Positions 6,509 to 13,462 of a DNA stretch of 16,400 nt are shown here, piece by piece. Every line of letters begins with the position of its first letter. The stretch's first letter is position 1. The stretch is from Mailhella sp. (GTDB taxonomy: Bacteria > Desulfobacterota > Desulfovibrionia > Desulfovibrionales > Desulfovibrionaceae). The notes under the pieces were generated by a model. That model ran no database searches. It had not been told where the DNA came from and saw only the letters and a program-made list of their open reading frames with translations. The stretch spans positions 1-16,400 of the forward strand of contig JAHHTE010000029.1 of NCBI GenBank assembly GCA_020024815.1, in the 5' to 3' direction. A program made the translations under genes and the position numbers.

Positions 6509-7690
6509 TTATGAACGATAATCAGCGTTGAGAGAAACATAATCATGAGAAAGATCAGAAGCTTTTAAATGTGCTTGTCCTGACCCTTCTTGTAAAAATA
6601 TTTCAACATTAATATCCACTTTTTCTAAATGTGAATAGAAAACTTTGTCTATATCCATATCAATGGGTTGTCCATTTTTGAAAATTTCTATTCCACAAAG
6701 TTTAAGAGTTAATGAATTTGGATCAAAAGAAACTCCAGCTCGACCTGCAGCTGCTATTATGCGTCCCCAATTTGGATCTTTGCCAAACATTGCAGTTTTT
6801 ACTAATTGGGAGTGTCCAACTGTTCTAGCAATTTTTTCAGCATCTTCATTAGATTTTGCTCCAGTAACAGTTATATGCATAACTTTACTAGCACCTTCAC
6901 CATCTTTTACTAGTAAATATGCTAATTCTTGTAAAATTTCGCTAATAATTTTTTGTAACTCATCTTTATCAAGTTCTGTTTCGCTTTTTCCACTTGCTAG
7001 AGCAAAGAGACTATCATTAGTAGAAGTATCTCCATCAACGCTTACTTGATTGAACCCTGTTTTTACGGCATTTTTAACAACTTCTTGCCAAACATTTTTT
7101 TCAACTTTTACATCTGTAAAAATAACACTAAGCATGGTTGCCATATTGGGGCAAATCATACCTGCACCTTTTGCAACACCAGCAAAAATAATTTCTTTTC
7201 CATTTTTTTCTATTTTTTTATAGCTTATTTTTGGAAAAGCATCGGTTGTCATAATGCTTTTTGCATATTCTTCTAGGCTAACAGAACCTAAACTGTTTTC
7301 TAAACTTGGTATTGCTTGCTCCCATTTTGTTAAATCCATGTGTGCACCAATAACACCAGTTGAAGCTGTGAGTACAGAAGCATGGGGAAGAGAAAATGCT
7401 TTTTCAAGCATTTCTTGAGTCTTGAGGCAAGCTTGCATTCCTTTTTCGCCAGTACAAGCATTTGCTTGGCCTGAATTTATAATAACAGCACGAATATTTT
7501 TGCTTGTAGCAAGGTTTTGTTGTGAGCATAAAACAGGAGCTGCTTTAAAAACGTTTGTTGTAAAAAGAGCTGTGGCTGTTGCGTTATCATCACAAAGTAG
7601 TAATGCTAGATCATTTCTTGGAAGATTTTTGCCTCTAAAATTTGCATTTGCAACAGCTAATTTAAAGCCTAATGGAAGAGTATACATCAT
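6509..7690 (-). CDS. argJ: Glutamate N-acetyltransferase / ornithine acetyltransferase
   Basis: Cytosolic arginine-synthesis enzyme that moves the acetyl group from N-acetylornithine to glutamate, recycling the acetyl group; some members also use acetyl-CoA. The 393-residue precursor has the self-cleavage site KGAGMICPNMATML (174-187). Cleavage between A184 and T185 frees the catalytic threonine and gives the alpha and beta chains. Other family marks are SGQANACTG (73-81), TGVIG (111-115), DGEGASK (263-269), NWGRI (307-311) and the C-terminal NADYRS. Two ATGs in a row open the frame, at 7690 and 7687, and they cannot be separated by sequence. The gene begins 2 nt after the pgi stop with no clear ribosome binding site, so it probably depends on translation from pgi. 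It is the last gene of aminotransferase-pgi-argJ and is followed by the hairpin repeat. Whether it is mono- or bifunctional is not decidable here. Confidence 0.96.
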   Translation of the reverse strand: MMYTLPLGFKLAVANANFRGKNLPRNDLALLLCDDNATATALFTTNVFKAAPVLCSQQNLATSKNIRAVIINSGQANACTGEKGMQACLKTQEMLEKAFSLPHASVLTASTGVIGAHMDLTKWEQAIPSLENSLGSVSLEEYAKSIMTTDAFPKISYKKIEKNGKEIIFAGVAKGAGMICPNMATMLSVIFTDVKVEKNVWQEVVKNAVKTGFNQVSVDGDTSTNDSLFALASGKSETELDKDELQKIISEILQELAYLLVKDGEGASKVMHITVTGAKSNEDAEKIARTVGHSQLVKTAMFGKDPNWGRIIAAAGRAGVSFDPNSLTLKLCGIEIFKNGQPIDMDIDKVFYSHLEKVDINVEIFLQEGSGQAHLKASDLSHDYVSLNADYRS

Positions 7691-7692
7691 AG

Positions 7693-8976
7693 TTAGTTTT
7701 GCTTAGAAAGACTTTGTTTTGCAATAGTTTTACTTTCTTCTACTGCTGGTTGATCAAAAGGATTTATTTCAAGAAAGTATGCAGTTAGAATTGTAACCAT
7801 ACATAATTCCCACATAAGTTTTCCAAAACTATTTTCATTAATTTCAGAAAATTCCATAGAACAAAGAGGAATATGGTGATTAATCATGGATTTTTTGGTT
7901 GCTTTTGTTTCTGCATAAAGTACATCAGTAATATTTTTATTAGCTAACCATTTCCATTTTTCGGGTAATGTATTTGAAATTGTACAAAGTGGACTTCTCC
8001 CTTGTGTGTAAGATTCTAAAAATATAGCTGATTTATTTGGTTTACTATCAAGAAAGAGTTGTAAAATAGAGTGTTGGTCAACAGTGCCAAGTGCAATAAC
8101 AGGGGTTGAGCCAACGCCTTGTTTTCCTAAACTTTCTGACCATAATTGTCTAAACCAAAGATTAAGACTTGCCCATTTTGGGATATAATTAAAGAAAATA
8201 AGTTCAGAAAAACCTGCTTGCATGGTACTAAAAGTAAAATTGGCAAGTTCAAAAAGTTTAGGTAAGGGATTTTGACTTGATTTACAATAGTTTTCACATT
8301 CTTGAAAAAAAGTTTCTTTGGCTGTGATAGCTCCTTGAATAAAGGATTTATAATCAATACCTAGAAAAGCCGCAGGAACAAGACCAACAGCACAAAAAAT
8401 ACTAAATCTTCCTCCTAATGCACTTGGGATAGGTAAAGATTTAAAGGCATATTTTTGAACTTCTTCACGTAGAAAACCAGTTTCTTTGTCGGTGATAATG
8501 AAAAAATGTTTTTGCCAAGTTTGTGGTAATATTTTTTCATAATGTTGTTTGCAAATAAAATACTGTGCTATTGTTTCTAAGGTTGATCCTGATTTACTGA
8601 TAGTAAGAACCAGTGTTTTTTCTAAAGGTAAATGTTCAAGATATTCACTTAAATGCACAGAATGGACATTATCAATAACCCAAAGTTGTTTTTGTTTATT
8701 GTTTTGTAAAACAAATTTATCTTGTGGACTAAAGGTTTTTTGTAATGCATGAGGACCTAAGGCTGATCCCCCAATACCAAGTAAAAGAAGATGATCAAAT
8801 TGTGTAAAATATGGTTCAAGTTCTTTTATTTGCTGTAAAAGTTCTTGGACAAAATCAAGTGTAGAAAAAGGAAGTTTTTCTTCTTTTAATTTATTTATAA
8901 AGCCAATAATTTTTCTAATGGCAATAGGATCTTCTTTAGGAAAAGAAAATTGTTCTGTATTATAATAATTAATCAT
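7693..8976 (-). CDS. pgi: Glucose-6-phosphate isomerase
   Basis: Interconverts glucose 6-phosphate and fructose 6-phosphate in glycolysis and gluconeogenesis. The 427-residue length fits the shorter bacterial type rather than the roughly 550-residue E. coli type. Sugar-phosphate (SIS-fold) motifs are GIGGSALGP (67-75), SKSGSTLET (127-135) and LGGRFSIF (187-194). Likely catalytic residues are E281 in LWSESLGKQG, H302 in GTVDQHSILQL and K416 in NPFDQPAVEESK, matching the known Glu/His/Lys set. Its ATG overlaps the aminotransferase stop by one base (TAATG), and its stop is 2 nt before argJ, so the three genes form one transcript with coupled translation. No link between the three pathways is obvious beyond central metabolism. 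Confidence 0.96.
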   Translation of the reverse strand: MINYYNTEQFSFPKEDPIAIRKIIGFINKLKEEKLPFSTLDFVQELLQQIKELEPYFTQFDHLLLLGIGGSALGPHALQKTFSPQDKFVLQNNKQKQLWVIDNVHSVHLSEYLEHLPLEKTLVLTISKSGSTLETIAQYFICKQHYEKILPQTWQKHFFIITDKETGFLREEVQKYAFKSLPIPSALGGRFSIFCAVGLVPAAFLGIDYKSFIQGAITAKETFFQECENYCKSSQNPLPKLFELANFTFSTMQAGFSELIFFNYIPKWASLNLWFRQLWSESLGKQGVGSTPVIALGTVDQHSILQLFLDSKPNKSAIFLESYTQGRSPLCTISNTLPEKWKWLANKNITDVLYAETKATKKSMINHHIPLCSMEFSEINENSFGKLMWELCMVTILTAYFLEINPFDQPAVEESKTIAKQSLSKQN

Positions 8977-10148
8977 TAGTTATAAAGTGCTTCTTTAATA
9001 GCGGTTAGAGCTTGTTTTAAAGTTTCATCGGAAACAGCATAGGAAATACGAATACAATTTGGAGCACCAAAAGCGTCTCCTGGCATAACAGCAACTTTAG
9101 CATGTTCAAGTAAATATGTGCATAGTTCTGCTGCATTTTTGTATTTATCATTAAAAAGACCACTTACATCAGGGAAAAGATAAAAAGCTCCTTCGGGTTT
9201 AGGGCAATTTACATTTTTCCATGATGATACTTCAGTATATGCGTAATCTCGTCGCTTTTTGAAAGCTTCTTTCATGGGGATAATACAATCATAGGAAGAA
9301 GTTAATGCGGAAATAGCTGCTTTTTGTCCAATAGAAGAAACATTGGAAGTCATTTGTCCTTGTAGTTTTGTCATTTCTTTTATAAGACTTTCATGGGCAA
9401 GAACAAAGCCAAGACGCCAACCTGTCATGGCAAAACTTTTAGATAAAGCATTAACAATGGCTATTTTATCAGGATATTGTTCCCATAATTTACTTGCAGA
9501 AGATTTATATTCATCATTATAAACAAGTTGGTCGTATACTTCATCAGCAATAACAAAAATATCTTTTTTGATAGCCCAATTAATAAGAGTATCAATTTCT
9601 TTTTGTGAGTATGTTACTCCACTTGGATTGCTTGGACTATTAATAAGAAGAAGTTTGGTTTTTGGGGTAACAGCTTTTTCTAAATCTTCAATGGTAAGTC
9701 TATAACCATTTTGAACTGTTGTTTCTGCAAAAACAGGATTTGCACCTACTAAGGCAACCATATCAGGATAGCTTGTCCAGTATGGGGTAGGAATTAGCAC
9801 ATCATCACCTTCATCTAAAAGACAAAGAAAAAGCGTATAAAGGCATTGTTTACCACCATTACTAAGAATAACATTTTCTGGTTTTGGATTTATAGCATAA
9901 CATTTTTCAAAATATGTACAAATAGCATTACGAACAGCAGGAATACCTGGAACTGCTGTGTATTTGGTAAAGTGATCATCAATAGCTTTATGTGCTGCAT
10001 TATTAATATGTTCAGGGGTATTAAAATCAGGTTCACCAACTGCAAGGGATATAACATTAATTCCTTTATTTTTTAATTCTAAAGCCTTTGCATTTACTGC
10101 TAATGTTGCAGAAGGTTTTACACGTGATAGACGTTGAGCAAATTTCAT
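8976..10148 (-). CDS. PLP-dependent aminotransferase, aspartate-type (class I)
   Basis: A fold-type I pyridoxal-phosphate aminotransferase of subgroup I-gamma, most like aspartate aminotransferases that use 2-oxoglutarate/glutamate. Across 390 residues it shows AVGEPDFNTPEHI (36-48), NPSG (174-177) with the substrate-binding asparagine N174, ADEVYDQLVY (201-210) with D202 and Y205 for the cofactor, SKSFAMTGWRLGF (236-248) with the Schiff-base lysine K237, and R367 in CIRISYA for the substrate carboxylate. AAGGGG gives a good ribosome binding site. It leads the aminotransferase-pgi-argJ set and has its own promoter with a dyad. AspC/AspB is the most likely name; related alanine, tyrosine or prephenate aminotransferases look similar, so the substrate is not certain. 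Confidence 0.92.
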   Translation of the reverse strand: MKFAQRLSRVKPSATLAVNAKALELKNKGINVISLAVGEPDFNTPEHINNAAHKAIDDHFTKYTAVPGIPAVRNAICTYFEKCYAINPKPENVILSNGGKQCLYTLFLCLLDEGDDVLIPTPYWTSYPDMVALVGANPVFAETTVQNGYRLTIEDLEKAVTPKTKLLLINSPSNPSGVTYSQKEIDTLINWAIKKDIFVIADEVYDQLVYNDEYKSSASKLWEQYPDKIAIVNALSKSFAMTGWRLGFVLAHESLIKEMTKLQGQMTSNVSSIGQKAAISALTSSYDCIIPMKEAFKKRRDYAYTEVSSWKNVNCPKPEGAFYLFPDVSGLFNDKYKNAAELCTYLLEHAKVAVMPGDAFGAPNCIRISYAVSDETLKQALTAIKEALYN

Positions 10149-10177
10149 ACGATACCCCTTAAAATTTTTGTGAGAAA

Positions 10178-10206
10178 AGTTTAGACATAATGCTATATTA
10201 TGTCAA
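10178..10206 (-). promoter_or_regulatory. Promoter with dyad for aminotransferase-pgi-argJ
   Basis: On the minus strand TTGACA (10206-10201) and TAAACT (10183-10178) are 17 nt apart. A perfect dyad GACATAAT-GCTAT-ATTATGTC (plus-strand 10184-10204) starts within the -35 and fills the spacer to the edge of the -10. That is a classic position for a repressor to block RNA polymerase. The -35 begins 3 nt after the MFS gene stop, so the set can be transcribed separately from the upstream gene. The cognate regulator is unknown. Confidence 0.55.
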
Positions 10207-10208
10207 TC

Positions 10209-11636
10209 TCAATCTTTATTATTTTTGTTTTTGTGTATAGTGTCTAAATGATGAATTTTTATTGCTAAAATAATATAACCTAGTAAACAGAGTATATTGA
10301 TTGCTGATATTGCCAAGAATGATGCTTTCATGGAGTTTAGGAAAAGTGGAATAGTTTCAGCATTAACTGTTTTTTCTCCTAAGTAATGAGAAATTGCTAA
10401 AGAAACTATGATTTGACTAGTTAATATTCCCATACTTCTTGAGGTTGCTGTAAGGCTTGAGGCAACAGCAATTTCTTTAGATGGTATATCTTGCAAAGCT
10501 GATACAGTGCTAGGAGCAGAAAAAATAGCAAGTCCTACACCAGATAAAAATAAGGTAGTATAAATATAATAAATACTAGAATTTTCATTTAAATATGCAG
10601 TACCAATAAGGCTAACTGTACTAAGAATAATACCTAAAATAACTATATATTCAGGATGTATTTTATCGGATAATTTTCCTGCATAAGGGGTTACTCCAAA
10701 TTGTGCCATACTTTTAAATAAAAGAAAAAATCCAGCCATTAGTGGTGTAAATCCACGTACTTGTTGAAAATACATTGTGGAGTAATATACAAAAGAAGTA
10801 GCAGCTCCAAAATTTACCATTATGCTAATAATACCAAGACTAAATTTTCCTGATTTTGTGAATAAATCTATATTAATAATAGGGTAGCGTGTGTGTTTTT
10901 GCATATAAACAAAAATTGCTAATAAAATAAAGCCAATAGGAACAAGATATAAAAGTGGAAAGTACATACTAAAAAGACCTGTACCAAGTGAAATTGCACC
11001 TGTGCCAAGCCCTAGCATGATAGCTCCTTTTGTATCAAATTTTTCTTCATCTAATGTGCACCATTCTAAACGTAATGCACCTCTAAATAATATAAGTCCA
11101 GCCAGACTTGGGATCATTAGTAAAATAAAAAGAAAACGCCAACCAAAGAATGTAGCAACAGCACCACCAATAATAGGACCAAGTGAAGCACCTAGATAGG
11201 CGGCTGAAGTTAAAATTCCAAGAATAGAACCACGTTTACAAATTGGAGTTATATTTATTGCAATGGCTGTACTACTACTTATAAGTAATGCTGTACCTAT
11301 TCCTTGTATACAGCGAAAAATAATAAGCATAGTGAAATTTGTTGAAATAAAAAGTCCTATGAGTGTAAGAAAGCAAATAATGAAACCTATTGTCATCATT
11401 TTTCTTAAGCCAAACAAATCACTCATACGCCCACCAATAGATCCTACAAATCCTTGTGAATAGGCAAAAAGCATAACAATAAGTGATATAGTTGCTGCTG
11501 ATGTATGAAAATCGTGGGCTATTGATGGTAAAATTGTAGTTACACCACTATAAAGAAGAGGAGAAAAAAAGTTAGCTATCCAAAGAGAAACATAGACCCA
11601 AAATGTTTTTTCTGGAGGGGAACATTCCGCTGGCAT
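10209..11636 (-). CDS. MFS transporter, drug-efflux (DHA) type
   Basis: An inner-membrane major facilitator protein, probably a proton-driven exporter. The 475 residues look like about 14 membrane helices, the DHA2 (EmrB/QacA) topology. Motif A is GGRMSDLFGLRKMM (68-81), the arginine after TM4 lies in IIFRCIQGIGTALLIS (105-120), and motif C, the mark of drug antiporters, is LGASLGPIIGG (148-158). A second-half drug-exporter block, ASSLTATSRSMGILTSQ, is also present. AAGGA, about 6 nt before the ATG, supports the start at 11636. It stands alone: no EmrA-like membrane-fusion partner or regulator is next to it, although a tripartite partner could be encoded elsewhere. Substrate unknown. The gap upstream has only weak promoter matches. 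Confidence 0.88.
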   Translation of the reverse strand: MPAECSPPEKTFWVYVSLWIANFFSPLLYSGVTTILPSIAHDFHTSAATISLIVMLFAYSQGFVGSIGGRMSDLFGLRKMMTIGFIICFLTLIGLFISTNFTMLIIFRCIQGIGTALLISSSTAIAINITPICKRGSILGILTSAAYLGASLGPIIGGAVATFFGWRFLFILLMIPSLAGLILFRGALRLEWCTLDEEKFDTKGAIMLGLGTGAISLGTGLFSMYFPLLYLVPIGFILLAIFVYMQKHTRYPIINIDLFTKSGKFSLGIISIMVNFGAATSFVYYSTMYFQQVRGFTPLMAGFFLLFKSMAQFGVTPYAGKLSDKIHPEYIVILGIILSTVSLIGTAYLNENSSIYYIYTTLFLSGVGLAIFSAPSTVSALQDIPSKEIAVASSLTATSRSMGILTSQIIVSLAISHYLGEKTVNAETIPLFLNSMKASFLAISAINILCLLGYIILAIKIHHLDTIHKNKNNKD

Positions 11637-11819
11637 AAAAAATCCTTATAATACAATAAGATTATAAATAATATATCAAAAAAATAACGTTTTTTTTTAG
11701 TGTCGTCAAATTTTTTCAAAATTTATTGTTAGTATTTTTTTGTAAAATTTTATATGAATTAATTGCAAAAATGAGTAATAATATAAAATTAGTTTTATTT
11801 TATTGGTTAGTAATTATAT
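11637..11819. other. AT-rich upstream region of the MFS gene
   Basis: No coding frame or RNA gene is seen. The best minus-strand promoter guess is TTGACG (11709-11704), 17 nt, TATTTT (11686-11681). A perfect TATAAT (11666-11661) also occurs but has no -35 at the right distance. Both are low-confidence because such hexamers are common in sequence this AT-rich. Confidence 0.35.
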
Positions 11820-11849
11820 AAAAAAGCCGTATACACATGGTAAACGGCT
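11820..11849 (-). terminator. Intrinsic terminator after the lysozyme-like gene
   Basis: On the minus strand AGCCGTTTAC and GTATACGGCT form a 10-bp stem with one mismatch around the loop CATGT, followed at once by six T residues. It lies about 30 nt after the stop of the 444-residue gene and separates it from the MFS gene downstream. Confidence 0.85.
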
Positions 11850-11879
11850 AAATTTTATTATAAGGTAGGTTAATAAAAA

Positions 11880-13214
11880 TTAACCTAGCATTTTTAATGC
11901 ATCTTTTTGTTCATTGATAAAACGTCTTTTTACAGCTTCTTGAACAAAAGTTGTTGAGGAACCAAATTTATTTTTTCTATGAGCATAAATATTTTCAATA
12001 AAAGATTTTTGTTCTGCTAAATTGGTAGTGGAAATATCTTTTTGCTTATGAGGAATACTTTCCATTAGTAGTTCTGTTCCTGCTTGTTCATGATTATTTG
12101 CTTGTAATTTTTGTTGTTTCATAGAATTAAGAGCTTGATCAACAATATATTTTGCACCATTTACACCATGCTGAACAGAAGTACTAAATAAAACTTCTTT
12201 AATAGCTGGAGCAATTTTATCTTGCCACTTTTCTTTTACATAAGAAAGAACAGGTTCAAAATGGCTTTTTACAATAAAATCATGTTCAAGTTCTTGCATT
12301 CGTTGAGGATTTTCTTTACAAAGTGCTTGCCATGCAGAAGGGACAGCTCCAGTTCGACTTCCTGTATTAGCAGCACCTGCTTCAGATAATTTTTTTGCCC
12401 ATTGAGGTTCTTTATCTTGTAAGTATTCAATAAATTTATTAAATGTTCCAGTACGTGAAGATAGTTGGTAGGTTCCGTAAGAAGTTCCACCTGTTTTATC
12501 ATAACCAATGCTTAAACTACCCATGCTAGCAGATTCATATTTTTTAGATAATTGCCCAAGTTGGTAATTGGCATTGCTTACTGATGCAATTTGATCTATC
12601 ATTTTATCTTTTGCAGTAGAACGTCGTGCATTTCTATCTCGTGAGCTAAGTAGCATTCCTTGTGAGGGATTTGTATCTTTTTGAGCTATTCTGTTAAGAA
12701 TATTAATAGATCTTGAATCAAGAGCCATAGCTCGCATTGAATTAATAGCTATTCCTTTTTTTTGTGGAAGTTGCTTTGCTTCTGTTGTATTTATAGGAAT
12801 TGGATTAATAATAGCATTAGGAATAGCAGAAGATTGTACAGATTTACTAGGAACAGTGTTTTGTGTTGTTATGTTTTGTTGAGAAGTTATAGGAGCTTGT
12901 TGATTTTGGAAATGTATATTTCCATTTTCATCAATTTTTGCTCCTTGTTCAGAAAGTGTAGGTTTCATTCCATGAGCATTATTTTGTCCATAGGAATTGT
13001 TTTGTACTGTTGCCATAGCACGTACAAGATTTTGTGAGCGTAATTCTGTTGCAAAACTAGAAACATTATCCATTAAAGAATTTTTATTCATGTTTTGCTC
13101 AAATTGGTTAATTGCTTCTTGAGGACCTTGCTTGTTTTGCATTCTACCAAGCAAATATTCATTATAACCAGAACCTCTTAAGGGTTGAGATAAACTTAAT
13201 GTGTCTTTTAACAT
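11880..13214 (-). CDS. Protein with C-terminal VgrG-related lysozyme-like domain
   Basis: The 444 residues split into a helical N-terminus (1-70), a Gln/Asn/Ser/Pro-rich linker (about 71-160), a basic helical part (160-215), and a conserved C-terminal domain (about 218-435). The C-terminal domain matches, from memory, the domain named 'VgrG-related protein': LSKKYES (222-228), then GGTSYGTYQLSSRTGT (242-257), HDFIVKSHFEPV (311-322) and FSTSVQHG (343-350). The order of a glutamate (E227) and then a Y-G-x-Y-Q strand resembles lysozyme and lytic transglycosylase folds, so peptidoglycan cleavage is a fair guess but unproven. There is no signal peptide or membrane helix; export would need a holin, flagellar, type III or type VI route. 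It is a single-gene unit with a candidate sigma-54 promoter and its own terminator. The N-terminal part is unrecognised. Family fairly sure, role unknown. Confidence 0.7.
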   Translation of the reverse strand: MLKDTLSLSQPLRGSGYNEYLLGRMQNKQGPQEAINQFEQNMNKNSLMDNVSSFATELRSQNLVRAMATVQNNSYGQNNAHGMKPTLSEQGAKIDENGNIHFQNQQAPITSQQNITTQNTVPSKSVQSSAIPNAIINPIPINTTEAKQLPQKKGIAINSMRAMALDSRSINILNRIAQKDTNPSQGMLLSSRDRNARRSTAKDKMIDQIASVSNANYQLGQLSKKYESASMGSLSIGYDKTGGTSYGTYQLSSRTGTFNKFIEYLQDKEPQWAKKLSEAGAANTGSRTGAVPSAWQALCKENPQRMQELEHDFIVKSHFEPVLSYVKEKWQDKIAPAIKEVLFSTSVQHGVNGAKYIVDQALNSMKQQKLQANNHEQAGTELLMESIPHKQKDISTTNLAEQKSFIENIYAHRKNKFGSSTTFVQEAVKRRFINEQKDALKMLG

Positions 13215-13265
13215 AAAACAATACCTATGATTAATAATCCATAAAAAACATTTTTATAAAATCAT

Positions 13266-13281
13266 TGCAAAATTTATACCA
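13266..13281 (-). promoter_or_regulatory. Candidate sigma-54 (RpoN) -24/-12 promoter
   Basis: On the minus strand TGGTATAAATTTTGCA matches the sigma-54 consensus TGGYAYR-N4-TTGCA at every defined position, with exact GG-N10-GC spacing. The start would be near 13255, leaving a 40-nt leader before the ATG at 13214. Such promoters need an activator ATPase and are silent without a signal. No conventional -35/-10 pair fits this gene as well. Confidence 0.65.
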
Positions 13282-13397
13282 ATTATGATAACTTATTTAT
13301 TATAAATAGTTAATTTTATATTAATATTGTTTGTCAAAACTCTGACCATATGTGTATGTCATTTAAAGGACTTAGAAAAAGGTTATAAATATAAATG

Positions 13398-13426
13398 TTG
13401 CGAAAGAGATAATTTGTCGTTATAAG
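13398..13426 (+). promoter_or_regulatory. Sigma-70-type promoter of cobA-hemD
   Basis: TTGCGA (13398-13403) is followed after 17 nt by TATAAG (13421-13426), four and five matches to consensus. The predicted start is near 13433, about 30 nt before the ATG. It probably drives cobA-hemD and purN, and by readthrough the AMMECR1 gene. Confidence 0.55.
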
Positions 13427-13462
13427 AATGTTTATTAAAATAAAAGTGTATGTGGAGGCATC

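Larger units (their letters stand above)
13215..13462. other. Divergent intergenic region with two promoters
   Basis: This gap separates the lysozyme-like gene (minus) from cobA-hemD (plus). It holds a candidate sigma-54 site for the former and a sigma-70 site for the latter, both listed separately. Between them, TGAC-CATATGTGTAT-GTCA (13344-13362) is a loose inverted repeat that might bind a regulator. No cobalamin riboswitch or other conserved leader RNA is seen: the predicted cobA leader is only about 30 nt. Confidence 0.55.

Noticed and set aside
11880..13214. Prophage fragment
   Set aside because: Despite a phage-like domain, there are no other phage genes, integrase, tRNA or attachment repeats. 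The gene has its own promoter and terminator.
13331..13353. Sigma-70 promoter for the lysozyme-like gene from TTGACA at 13336-13331 (minus)
   Set aside because: The -35 is perfect, but the A/T hexamers at 16-18 nt (such as ATTAAC) are poor, and the TATAAA is only 11 nt away. The sigma-54 site fits better.
13215..13462. Cobalamin riboswitch in front of cobA-hemD
   Set aside because: The predicted leader is about 30 nt and no conserved B12-box-like sequence is seen. The AT-rich region cannot hold the large known structure.
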